Below are positions 8,360-18,700 of a stretch of 64,000 nt of DNA, piece after piece (the first letter of the stretch is position 1; the number at the start of each line of letters is the position of its first letter). Made by a program: the position numbers and the translations under genes. The DNA comes from Streptomyces sparsogenes (GTDB lineage: Bacteria > Actinomycetota > Actinomycetes > Streptomycetales > Streptomycetaceae). The DNA lies in the NCBI RefSeq assembly GCF_001704635.1, contig NZ_MAXF01000110.1, positions 1 to 64,000 of the forward strand. The letters run 5' to 3'. The notes beneath the pieces were generated by a model. It was not told where the DNA came from and did not search any database. It was given only the letters and a program-made list of their open reading frames with translations.

Positions 8360-10072
8360 TTAGAGCAACTCTTCGGGCTCGTCGAGTTCATCGAGGGCGT
8401 CGAAGTCCAGTGAGTCCAACGAGGGAGTGTCCTCGTAGTCCCACTCCGCCATGCGCCCGAGAAAGTCGTTAAGGTGCTGCTGGATGATCTGCTGACGCAA
8501 CTGGAGGAAGCCTTCGCGATCTCCCTCGGCGAGGGTTTGACTTGTCTGTCGGCTCATGGTGTGCGAGGCCAGTACACGGTCCCAGGTCTCCTCGTCCAGA
8601 TGGTCAGGACGGTGAGCGAGCAGCGTCGTGATCTCCGAGACGGGGTCTTCCGTGCTGGGCAGGAACAGGCGGTTGGCGGCGTACAGAACCTGCTGTGCGG
8701 TGAGCCCGCGAGGAAAGATCACATGGGCCACCGTGGCCGCGGTCTTCTGATCGGCGAGCAGCGTCGAGAGGCTCTGGAGATCGACGGGCGCAGCGGTGAC
8801 CAGGGAGCGGGGGCGCAGGGACCACCAGGAGCTGAGGATGATCTTCGCGGCGGCCTCGTTGGTCCGGAAGCGCTCGATGGTCGGGATCGACGGCTGGGCC
8901 TCGGCCATGGCGTCCATCAGCCCCATGATCGAACCGCGCTCGTCACCCTTGCGGATCCGGGCGCACAGGACACGCGCCACTTGCGTGAAGCTGCCCTTGA
9001 AAACGGCGGGTCCGGACACGGCCACTCGCCAGTACAGCCGTCGCAGCAAGCGGCGGGTGTTGGGCTCGGGGTCGGGGAAGTGAGCGAAGAAGCGGGTCAG
9101 GACGACGAGCAGCGCGCGATAGACGAGCAGCGCGATGTGCGGTACCTCGGCCTCGGCCTGCAGGAAGCCGATGGCGCGCACCAGCGCCTCTTCGCCCTCT
9201 CCGTAGGCGGCGTACTGGTCTTCGTCCTCGAACTCCGGGGCGGTCCGGCGGCTGGTGGAGCTGAACTCGTTACGGATGTCCCGCGACGGGTCCGGCCCCC
9301 GGCGGGCGAGAATCGAGGCGAGGACGGTGTCCGTGTCGATGGTGCCGAAGCCGGTCCTGGCGGCGATGCGGTCGGCGATGCGGGAGAGGTTGAGCCGCTC
9401 CGCGGCTCCTTCTTCGGGGCCCGCATAGAGCGCGGAGAAGATCTCCGCGCGGTTGAGGCGCTTCCCGTAGTTGTTCATCCGGTCGAAGATGTCGGTCAGG
9501 ATGTCGAGGTCGTCCTGCCGTACGAGATAGGCGGGCACCTTGTACTGGCGCAGTGCGGTGGCCACCCGATCAGCTTCGTCGAAGAGCTCGGCGACCAGCT
9601 CACCCTCCGTGCGGAACCACCCGAGGAGCTTCTTCAGGTCGAAGAGGACGGGCAGTGCGATGTGCTGGGGCTCGCGCGTCTTGGGCTGGGCGATGAACCG
9701 CTTCTCCCTGAGGTCGTAGTAGATGGAGAAGGGTTCGTGCAGATGTCCTTCGGGGCTGAGCGCGTTGGCGAGGCTGGTGATGCGCTGCTGCCCGTCCACC
9801 ACCCAGAAGGCATCCGGAGAGGCCGGCGCGTTGATCTTCAGCTGGCCCAGGGTGAAGGAACGCGCGGGCGTCTTGCGAACCCAGAGGAGCAGGTTTCCGA
9901 TGGGATAGCCCTTGACGATGCTGTCGAAGAGCCGGAGTACGTCGGTGGTGCCCCAGCGGAAGTCCCGCTGGAAGTGGGGGACGTGAATCCGGCCGCTCCA
10001 GGCCTGGGCCACGAGGTTGCCCAGCTCGTACGTGGTGGCGCTCGGCTGCGTTTCCAGGCCTGCCGTGGTCAT
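8360..10072 (-). CDS. DUF262 (GmrSD N-terminal-like) protein
   Basis: A 570-aa protein whose first ~250 residues are a DUF262 domain: HFQRDFRWGTTDVLRLFDSI, KGYPIGNLLLW and the nucleotide-related motif WVVDGQQRITSL with D93GQQR97. DUF262 domains are ParB/Srx-like and occur in the type IV restriction enzyme GmrSD and in other phage-defence proteins. I see no C-terminal DUF1524 His-Asn-His nuclease motif, so this is not a complete GmrSD. The C-terminus is acidic (many Asp/Glu). The ATG at 10072 is preferred over one 28 codons upstream because GGGGAA sits 7 nt before it and the conserved region starts right after. It is first in an operon with the HipA-like gene and divergent from the large NTPase module. 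Confidence 0.85.
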   Translation of the reverse strand: MTTAGLETQPSATTYELGNLVAQAWSGRIHVPHFQRDFRWGTTDVLRLFDSIVKGYPIGNLLLWVRKTPARSFTLGQLKINAPASPDAFWVVDGQQRITSLANALSPEGHLHEPFSIYYDLREKRFIAQPKTREPQHIALPVLFDLKKLLGWFRTEGELVAELFDEADRVATALRQYKVPAYLVRQDDLDILTDIFDRMNNYGKRLNRAEIFSALYAGPEEGAAERLNLSRIADRIAARTGFGTIDTDTVLASILARRGPDPSRDIRNEFSSTSRRTAPEFEDEDQYAAYGEGEEALVRAIGFLQAEAEVPHIALLVYRALLVVLTRFFAHFPDPEPNTRRLLRRLYWRVAVSGPAVFKGSFTQVARVLCARIRKGDERGSIMGLMDAMAEAQPSIPTIERFRTNEAAAKIILSSWWSLRPRSLVTAAPVDLQSLSTLLADQKTAATVAHVIFPRGLTAQQVLYAANRLFLPSTEDPVSEITTLLAHRPDHLDEETWDRVLASHTMSRQTSQTLAEGDREGFLQLRQQIIQQHLNDFLGRMAEWDYEDTPSLDSLDFDALDELDEPEELL

Positions 10073-10356
10073 CTTCGTGTTCCCCTGGTCGATGGGTCCC
10101 GTGCCGTACACGCTACGACGCACGGCGTCTTCAGTATGACGTGCGCCTGTTAGCAATGTCTACGACATGTCGAGCGATTCGATCTGTTGACGTCATTAAC
10201 ATCTTGGTCTTACGGTTCTCGTGAACATAGTGGTGGAATCACTCGTCGTGGGGCATCGCAAAGTGATGAAAGTGCCACAGGAAACCGAAGCATGGGCATA
10301 CTCTGCGGGAATCACCGCAGGGGGGCCGGGGCGACCTGTAGTGCGGCGGAGGTGTC
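10073..10356. promoter_or_regulatory. Divergent promoter region between the DUF262 and NTPase modules
   Basis: This 284-bp gap is visibly less GC-rich than its surroundings and separates two divergent transcription units. It contains two perfect palindromes, CGACATGTCG (10163-10172) and TGACGTCA (10188-10195), which are candidate operator halves. GGAGG at 10348-10352 is the ribosome site of the plus-strand gene. No promoter hexamers can be assigned with confidence. Confidence 0.4.
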
Positions 10357-12651
10357 ATGGGTGGGGACCCGTATGTGTCAGCAACAGGGGCCGGAGAACG
10401 CGAGCGGACGGGGGTGCCGGATCCGTACGGTGACTGGGCTCTCCTGACCTCCGCCATGACGGAGGGCTACGACGCCGTTCCCGACCGGGAACGCAGTCGG
10501 CTGCGAAGCTATCTCGAAGCGGTTGTCGCGACCCGTCCGGCGCCGGTGCACACCACCGTCGCCTTCAACGCCGTGTACTTCGGGTACGACCTCGGTGGCG
10601 ACGGCTACGGCGGAAGCCCGCTGTGCCTCGACGACTTCCCCGTGATCACCTTCGGCGAGTGCGCTCCCGTGCTCCCGGTCGGTGCCATGGTGTGTGTCGC
10701 CACCGGGTCGGACCCGCTCTACGCCGAGATCGTCTACCGGGAGGGCGCCCACCCGGAGGTGGGCGCCCTCGGTGACGTACCGGCCTGGGTGTCGGGAGCG
10801 CCCGCGGGTGCCGAGGGCCCGGGGAGGCCGGGGGCGGACGCCGCGCCACGGCGCAGGGAGCTACTGCTCCCGGACCTCCACGCCTTCGGGCCGGCCCTGA
10901 GCCTGTCACCGGCCCAGCTTCATCGCTTACGCACGCGCGGGCGCTGGATCAATGAGGACGGGCATGTCGTCGTCGACGTGTGCTATCCGTCCTCGCAAGC
11001 AGGCCGGCGCGACGATCTGACGGCTTACGCGGACCATCTCCTGACGACGGCACGGGAGCAGTTGCTCAGCCCCTTCGTCCCCGTGTCCCTTGCCGCCCTG
11101 GTGGGCGGCACGCACGACGACGACCTGCGGGCAGGACTGCTCGGTCTCCTCGACACGGTGCGGGGTGTCCTCAACTCCAGTTCCCTGTTGCGAACCTGGG
11201 GTCATTACGCCATGACCCGCACCTCCCTCGCGGACTGCTGGCGGGACACCGGACCGCTGGGCGGCGACGATCTGAGGTCTCTCGTGGCCGCGGTGGAGCG
11301 CGCGGCCACCCCGACGAGGCGGCGACACGGCCTCGTCGCTCCGGTCACTGTGTACACAGCGGTCGGACCACGGATTCGCGGTTTCCCCGGGGCGGCGGAA
11401 CGGCTCAGAGGAGCAGGGTACGCCGCTGCGGTGTGCCGGGCGAACGTGGCGCTCGCCGACGTGGTCCAACGGGACAGCGACCGGGGTCTGTTCGGGAACG
11501 GTTCCCGGGTCACCCTCGACGACGCCTTCGAGGGTGGAGGGGTGTGGCGGTCCCATCATCCCGGTGACGCGGAGGCACCCGGAGACCCCCTTGTCCCGGC
11601 CGGACGTGGCTGGAACTCCACACTGCCCGCACCGTCAGAGCCGGAAGCAGAAGGGGAGCTGGAACCGGTAGATCTGCCCCTCGCCGACGATGCCTCCCTC
11701 GGCACCGGCGAGCTCCTGCGGAGCGACGCGCAGGAAATCGTCTGGCGGGCGCCCCTGCGGCTGGCCCATCTCATCGGCGGCTGGTTCCCCCTGCACCCCT
11801 TCGTTGCGGAGGAGCTTTGCCAGTCGCACGGCGCGCCCCCCACGCTGCGCCTCGAACTCAACCACGCCGGTGAAACGTTGGACGAGAAGGAGGCGGTTCA
11901 GGACGTCACGGCCGAACTCGGCGACCTCTCGGGTCGGTTGACGGGAATCGTCTGGCCCTGCGACTTCTTCCCCGGCCTGACGCTGGAGCTGCGTCGGCTT
12001 CGTGGCGACACGGTGATCCGCCTTGCGACGACGCGGCTGAAGGAACGGGTTCAGGTCGGCGACCGTGAGACGGGGCACTGTTACGACCCTCGTGTACTCA
12101 CCAGGGAGGACGTGCCGGGCAGCAGCCGCCATGGCGACAGCTCGGTGGGACTAGGTCCCCGGCAGCTGGTGATGCGCACCGTGCGTCGTTGCGGTCTGCT
12201 CACCCTGGACGGCCATGCCCTGATGGACCGCTCGGTCCTGCCGAGCGCGGTCTATGGGCGCCTACCGGCCCGGTCACAGGCCGCCGCTCTGGACGCGGCC
12301 CTCGCGGAACTGCTCGCGGAACGACTTCTGGAGCCGGCCCTCGGCAGCCGCGACGCCTGGGGGCAGCCGCACTTCCCGCCGCGTGACGGACAGCGGACCA
12401 TCCCACTCATCGGCTACCGCCCCGCCCGGCCGCGGGTGATACGTCCGTGGGGCGGTGGCGAACCGGGCGGTGAAGGACTGCGCGGCGGGCAGGTCGTCCC
12501 AGGTCATCTGCGCCGCCTGCGGCCGGGGTGCTCGCCCAGCGATGTGCAGCGCGCGGCTTTTCGGGAGCACTGCCGCAGGCTCGGCAAGGCGGACGGCTGG
12601 GAACTGCCGTGCGGCTACACGTTCGTGACCGAGCACACGCGCGGCGGCTGA
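10357..12651 (+). CDS. Uncharacterised 764-aa protein, first gene of the NTPase module
   Basis: I do not recognise this protein. It is soluble, with no signal peptide or membrane segment. The N-terminal ~130 residues are hydrophobic/acidic (HTTVAFNAVYFGYDLGGDGY), followed by a low-complexity Gly/Ala/Pro stretch and a region with DVCYPSSQAGRRDDL. The C-terminal third contains a segment that could be a winged helix (MRTVRRCGLLTLDGHALMDR, then AALDAALAELLAERLLEPAL). No P-loop, nuclease or protease motif is apparent. It sits 76 nt upstream of the giant NTPase gene on the same strand and is probably co-expressed with it. Codon 191 is TTA (10927-10929), the rare bldA-decoded leucine codon. GGAGG precedes the ATG by only 4 nt. 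Function unknown; a substrate adaptor or effector for the NTPase is a guess. Confidence 0.7.
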   Translation: MGGDPYVSATGAGERERTGVPDPYGDWALLTSAMTEGYDAVPDRERSRLRSYLEAVVATRPAPVHTTVAFNAVYFGYDLGGDGYGGSPLCLDDFPVITFGECAPVLPVGAMVCVATGSDPLYAEIVYREGAHPEVGALGDVPAWVSGAPAGAEGPGRPGADAAPRRRELLLPDLHAFGPALSLSPAQLHRLRTRGRWINEDGHVVVDVCYPSSQAGRRDDLTAYADHLLTTAREQLLSPFVPVSLAALVGGTHDDDLRAGLLGLLDTVRGVLNSSSLLRTWGHYAMTRTSLADCWRDTGPLGGDDLRSLVAAVERAATPTRRRHGLVAPVTVYTAVGPRIRGFPGAAERLRGAGYAAAVCRANVALADVVQRDSDRGLFGNGSRVTLDDAFEGGGVWRSHHPGDAEAPGDPLVPAGRGWNSTLPAPSEPEAEGELEPVDLPLADDASLGTGELLRSDAQEIVWRAPLRLAHLIGGWFPLHPFVAEELCQSHGAPPTLRLELNHAGETLDEKEAVQDVTAELGDLSGRLTGIVWPCDFFPGLTLELRRLRGDTVIRLATTRLKERVQVGDRETGHCYDPRVLTREDVPGSSRHGDSSVGLGPRQLVMRTVRRCGLLTLDGHALMDRSVLPSAVYGRLPARSQAAALDAALAELLAERLLEPALGSRDAWGQPHFPPRDGQRTIPLIGYRPARPRVIRPWGGGEPGGEGLRGGQVVPGHLRRLRPGCSPSDVQRAAFREHCRRLGKADGWELPCGYTFVTEHTRGG

Positions 12652-12727
12652 CCCTTCACCGCTTTCGCGCGTGCATGGCTTCGCCCCTCTCTTCTTCCCC
12701 TCACCCACAGAAACGGAGTGCGTGTAC

Positions 12728-15700
12728 ATGCAGGACCGCTACCGCGTCGTCACAGGGCCGCCGTGGTCACCGCCGAGCGTCTCGGCCGAGGACCTCGAAG
12801 GCCTGGCCGCCGCGCTCAACGCGTTGGAGTCCCCGGCCGTCGCCGCCTTGAACGACCTCACGGCGGACATGGTGGAACTCGCCTTCAACTCCCTGCGGCC
12901 CAAGCATCGCCAAGAGTTGCTCACCAGGCTGGGCATCCGGATGTCGGCCCCTCGACGGGTGAGCAGTGCCCTGTGCCGGGATGTTCTCACCAGGCTGCGG
13001 CGCGAGTCGCGGCAGCACGCGTGCACATGCGGGGTCAGGGGACTTACGGTCACCGTGATGAACCAGGTGGGCAACTTCGTCCTGGCACAGGACGGGGAGA
13101 TGGTTCCCGACCCTGTTGCTCGATGGGGCGCGACGCTGGTCCGGGCCACCGTGTTCGCGTGGTGCAACGCCTCCGTCACCGACGCTCACATCCTTGCCTG
13201 GGCGGCGGACCAGGACTGGTTCGGGGCGATGGCCGGTGACGAGGAGACCGCTCGGCTCGCCGCCGTCGCTGCTGCGGCGCGGCCCCTCGTGGAGGCGTAC
13301 CCCGACTTCGCCTCCGGAGCGGCGGAAGACGACGAGCTGGCGCTCGCGGAGGACGGGAGACCCGGGCGCGCCGCCGTCGCCGACCGGCCGGGCACCAGTG
13401 CCACCGCGCCGGAGTCCCCGGCAGCGGACCCCGGCACCTCGCACGAGGAGACCGCTACGGCGTCCGAGGGCGCCGGGACCGAGGAAAGGATGGCTCCGGA
13501 GGCGGCTTGTCGGCAGCTGGAGTCCGCCCTCGCGGGGGCCCGCCAGGCCGCGGAGATGGTCACCGACGCGGTCATGGACGGCCGTCCTCCGCAGGACGAG
13601 GACCTGGCTTCGCTCGTCGCGCTGGGCACTGCCTTCGATGGCGTGGAGATGGTGTTCCGGGCCGCCGGGATCGAGGGGGTGCCTCGTCGCCTGGAAGACA
13701 TGACGCGCGCCGCACGCGCGCACCGGACAGCACAGGAGCGTGACCTCCAGGCCCGCGAGCTGCTGCGGGAACTGCTGGATGTCGCCTGCAGCCCGGACAG
13801 CTCCGCCGCTGCCGCCGCTGCCGCCGAGGCCGTGCGCGGCGCGGCCCGCCGCCTGTTGGACATGCCGGTGTGGGAGCAGTCGCAACGCGAGGAGAGCGCC
13901 GCGCTCGCTGCTCTGGCCCGCCTCATCAGGCTGGGGCGGCAGGCGGATGCCGCGACGGAGATCCTGGCACTGCAGGCGCAGGTCGTACGGGTCCTGCCAG
14001 CGTGTGCCATGGCGGTGCTGATCGCTCCTGAGCTGACGCTGGACCAGCCGGTGGACGGTGACCCACAACCCGCCGGGGCCGAGGCGCCTGGCACCGCCAA
14101 GCCGGCCGACGCCGAGACGACCGCAAAACGCGGAACCGTACAGTCGGCCGCACAGAACGAGGAGACCGCCCCCCAGTCCGCCTCCGAGCCGGAAGCCACG
14201 ACGACCGCCGGGCCGATCCACGCCCCGGACGCACACGCCGCGCCGGCCGCCGACAGCGACCCGGCGCCCCCCACGTCCGCTGACGCGTCTGTCCAGGCGC
14301 CCGCCGAACCCACGGTCTCTCCCGCTGAGGAGACGTCCGTCCGGGAAGTGGCCCCGGCCGCGGGTGACGACTCCGACGAGTCCGCGGCCGAGCGGGCCTT
14401 GGCGCAGCTGGTCGTCGAGCGGCGCTTCGGACTCGCCCACCATGTGGCGAGGGCCGCCGGACATCCCGAGCCCCAGGTGGCGGCGCTCCGCCTGGCCGGT
14501 GCCGCCGCGCTGCTCACCTCCGGGGACAGCCAGAGTGCCCGGCTGACGGCGGACCTGCTCCAGGAGTACGGCGGATACGCGGGTCAGGACAGCGAGGGCA
14601 GCGAACTCCTCCTGCTGCCTGCCCTGCTGCGTACCGCGCTGATCACCGGCGACCACGCTGCGGGCGCTCAGCTCAAGGCGCTGGTGCCCCGGCTCCCGGA
14701 CCGGCTCGGGGAGGCGGCGACCGACGTCGCCGACCGTGCCCTCAGCGGCGCCTTGATGATCGCCTCGCCGCTGGTCGCCGACGTCTCCGAGACGGAGGCC
14801 CGGCTGCGGGAGCTGCGCGAGCAGAGCCGTGCTCTGCTTGCGCCGCAGCGGCTGCGTTTCGCACGGGCGACGGAGATCGCCAAGCGCTGGCTCGCCCCCG
14901 ACGACGGAATGCTCGGATCGCTGCTCACGACCGTCGTCGGTGACAACCGCGACGCGCTGCAGCAGGTGCGGGACCAGGCCGACCGGCTGTCGAAACTGGC
15001 CGAGGTCAACAGTGAGATCGACCGCATGGACCGTAAGTACCGCTCGTCCAGCGGCAAGCCGCTCCAGGGTTCCGGGCGGCAGGACCTGGTGCATCTGGTG
15101 GAGCGGGCCGTCAGCCTGGTCAAGGAGTGGTGCCTGGCGGTCGACGGCGCCCGTCGCGGCGACCGTTCCGACGGCAGCCGGGCGGTCAAGGAGATCTCCT
15201 CCCTGCGCCAGTCCCTGCTGGACGGCAGGGAAGCGGCGCTGAGCGAACTGGAGCGGTTGGCGCGGCGCCCGGACGCCCTCTCGGGCGCTATGGCCTGGGC
15301 GGCCCACGCCTCGATGGGAGAGCTGTTCGCTCTGCTGGCCGGCGACACCGTGACCACGCGTTCCGGCGGTCCGGTCGACTCCGAACTCGTCCTCGATGCA
15401 GAGCTGTTGAAGGTTCAGGACACCCGGGACGGGCAACCGTCGCTCGGCGAGCTGCTGATCGCGGTCGAGCGGAGCTGGCAGGTCGCCATCGACGAGCGGC
15501 TCTCGCACGACGCCTTCACCGCGGCCCGTGACATCGTCGAGCTGGCCAAACGAGGGCTGCTGCCCGCCGCCCGGGCCGGGGAGTTCGTCCCGCCCGCGGA
15601 AGCCGGGATCGGCGACAGGGAGACCGCCCGGCGCCTGCAGCTGCGGAAGGCACACGGCGAACTCGTCGCCGAACTGCACCGCGCGCAGGCCGACGGCGCC

Positions 15701-18700
15701 GTGACCGAGGACCAGGATCTGGGCCTTCAGGAGCTACTGGCCGACGCCCACAACCGCCTCGAAGGTGCCGACGGGGACGACCTGTTGCACGTGCGGCGGG
15801 CGCTCGACACCGTACGGAGGGACCTGCCTGCCTTCCGGCAGCAGGCGGCGGACCGGATCCGGGCCCGGCTCGACGCCCTGGACCCCTCCGAGGAGGAGCG
15901 GGCCCAGGTCCTGCGACGCCTGGAGACGAACGACCTGGCCACTGCCGCCGACCTCGTCTACTTCCTGGAGATCGGCGAACCCGTCCCGGAGATCGAGGGC
16001 GGCGAGTCCCATCTGACCGAGTTCTTCCCGGCCGTGCCCGATGGGCTGCCCGGAGGCATCGACCACGACCTCGTCGAGATGGTCCGGTCCGGCGGCAAGC
16101 ATCCGATGGTCCCCGTCCTGGACTACGGCGGCCTCTCCACCGACGAGGCGGCGCTGGCGGCCGGTGCTCTCGACGAGTGGCGCGCGCTCGCCGCCACCGA
16201 GCGGAAGGACCGGCTCCAGGTGGCTCCGACACGGCAGGTGCCGCCCCTCCTCAAGCTCCTCGGCTACGACGCCAAGAGCGCCAGGCCGCTCGACGACCGG
16301 TCCCAGCACCGGCGGGAATACCGTCTCTTCGAAGCGACCGGGGTGGAGATCAACGGCAGGGCGAACGCGCCCGCGTTCGGGTCGCAGATCACGGAGCAGG
16401 GCGGCAACCTGCGGGTGATGATGGTCTGGGGCAGGCCGCCCGCCAAGGTCGTCATGAGCTGGGCGGAGCGCGACACCAGCGGAGCGAGCCTTCTCGTCGT
16501 CTACTTCGGCACGCTGAGCCGTGAGGCCCGCGTCGAACTCGCCGTCGGCTCCGGCCGGTTGCAGCCACTGCTGGTCGTGGACGACGCCGCCCTCGCCTAT
16601 CTCGCGGCCCGCGGCGACCGCCAGGTCAGCACCGCCACGCAGACCCTGCTGCCCTTTTCCGGCGTCAACCCGTACATCAGGGAGAAGCGCGGCCGGATCG
16701 GCGGCGAGATGTTCTACGGCCGCGACGCCGAACGCAAGAGCATCCTCGATCCGCGCGGCACCCAGGTCATCTACGGCGGCCGGGGCCTGGGTAAGTCGGC
16801 TCTGCTCGCCGACGCCGGGGAACGGTTCACGGAACAACGTCCCGGCTATCAGCAGGCGGTGTACGTCAACCTCGACCAGGAGAACATCGGCAAAGGCAGC
16901 TCGCGCGGGCCGGAGGCGCTGTGGAGCGTCCTGCTGCGGGAGCTTTCCGTGGCACAGGTACTCGACGACCGGTCGCAGGGGCGCGGAAAGCGGCAGGAGA
17001 TCTCGGAGCGGGTGCGCGCCGGCATCCGGGCATGGCTGGACGGGGACTCGCGGCGCCGTCTGCTGATCCTGCTCGACGAGTGCGACCAGTTCTTCGAGGC
17101 CGACGCCCCGCGCTTCGACCAGACCAAGAAACTAAAGGGCCTCGGGTCCGACACCAAGGACCGCGCCAAGGTCGTCTTCGCCGGACTGCACTCCGTGCAG
17201 CGCTTCTCCAAGCTCGCGAGCAACGGGCCGTTCGGCCACCTTGCTCAGACCCCGAAGGTGATCGGCCCGCTGGCTCCCCAGTCGGCGGCGGAGCTGCTGG
17301 TCGAGCCGATGAGGGCGCTCGGGTTCGAGTTCAAGGACCTGGATCTCGTCAATCGTGTGCTCGGCTACTGCTCCTACCAGCCGTTCCTGCTGCAGATGTT
17401 CGGGCACCGGCTGGTCGAGCTGATGCACCGCAAGCGGGCGCGGCGCGGAGCCGAGGGACCCCCTTACGAGGTGAAGGTGACCGACATCGAGGTCGTGGAG
17501 TCGGACGCCGCGCTCCGGGACGGCATCTCGGCGGCCTTCAAGGACACGCTGAGCCTCGACCACCGCTACGACGTGATCGCCAATGTGCTGGCGTACCACG
17601 CCCGCCATCACGGACTGGAGGTGCGGCTGAGCGACACCGAGCTGCGCGAGGAGTGCGAGACGTATTGGCGCAAGGGGTTCGAGCAGCTCGACACCGAGGG
17701 TTTCCGCGCCTATCTCTCCGAAATGGTCGGTCTCGGCATCCTCGCGCCCAACCACGACGGCCTGGGCTGGCATCTGCGCGGTCCCAACGCCCTGCGCATG
17801 ATCGGTACCTCCCACGAGGTGGAGGCCCGTCTGCTCAGGGCCGAGCAGGACTGTGAACTCCAGGAGAGCATCGTGCAGGAGGGCCGCCCCGAGCTGCCCG
17901 ACGGCCGGCCGGCTCCGCTGACCAACACCCAGCTCGACGACCTTCTGGGCGAGCGGTCCAACCGGACCAGGGTCGTCCTCGGCACCACCGCCACCGCAGT
18001 CACCGACGTCGCCCGCACCTTACGTACGATCGCCGGACCGATCGACGGCTGGACACTGCCGCCCGTGGGCAAGCCCAGCGTCTACAAGCAGGAACTCACC
18101 GGCGGACTTCCCCGCGAACGACGGGTCGTCATCAGCGACTTCGTCAACTACCGGGACCCCGTCCGGCCCGAGACCTGCCGCGAAGCCGTCGACCTGGCCG
18201 AGACGTTGTTGCCCGCCACCCCGGGGGTCACCCGAGCGGTCGTCCTCGTCACCGACCCAGCCCAGCTCGCCCTGTGGCGCTCCCTGCTGACGGGAACCGA
18301 ACCCACCTCGGCCGCTCCGGTGGTGCTGCGTCGCCATGACCGCCGCAGCCTGCGCGGCTGGACCCAGCGCGTCAACATGTTCCACACGGAGGACCGTCTG
18401 GACCGTCTCCACGAACTGACCGGCGGCTGGCCACTCCTGGTCGTCCGAGCCCACCGCCTGTACGAGGAACTGAGCGACCCCGACGAGGTGTTGCGCCGCC
18501 TGGCCGGCCTTCACACGGACCGGGCCGAGGCCCGCGACTTCGCGGAGGCGACCGGCGTGTACACGGACCCGCTGCTGACCGCCGGGTACCGGGCCCTCGA
18601 CGACGAGTTCAGGGACGGCCTCTTCGATCTGGAGGGCGCGGTGACCGCTGTCGCGCTCAAGATCGATGACGAGGACGAGGCCCGGTGGATCGTCACCTGC

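Noticed and set aside
5516..10072. An intact type IV restriction system combining McrB and DUF262
   Set aside because: McrB is frameshifted and fused to a partial McrC; the DUF262 gene belongs to a separate operon with HipA and lacks the GmrSD nuclease motif.
12767..15679. A 970-codon minus-strand frame opposite the giant NTPase
   Set aside because: Low-complexity antisense frame without any motif; the plus-strand gene has a ribosome site, ATPase motifs and a terminator.
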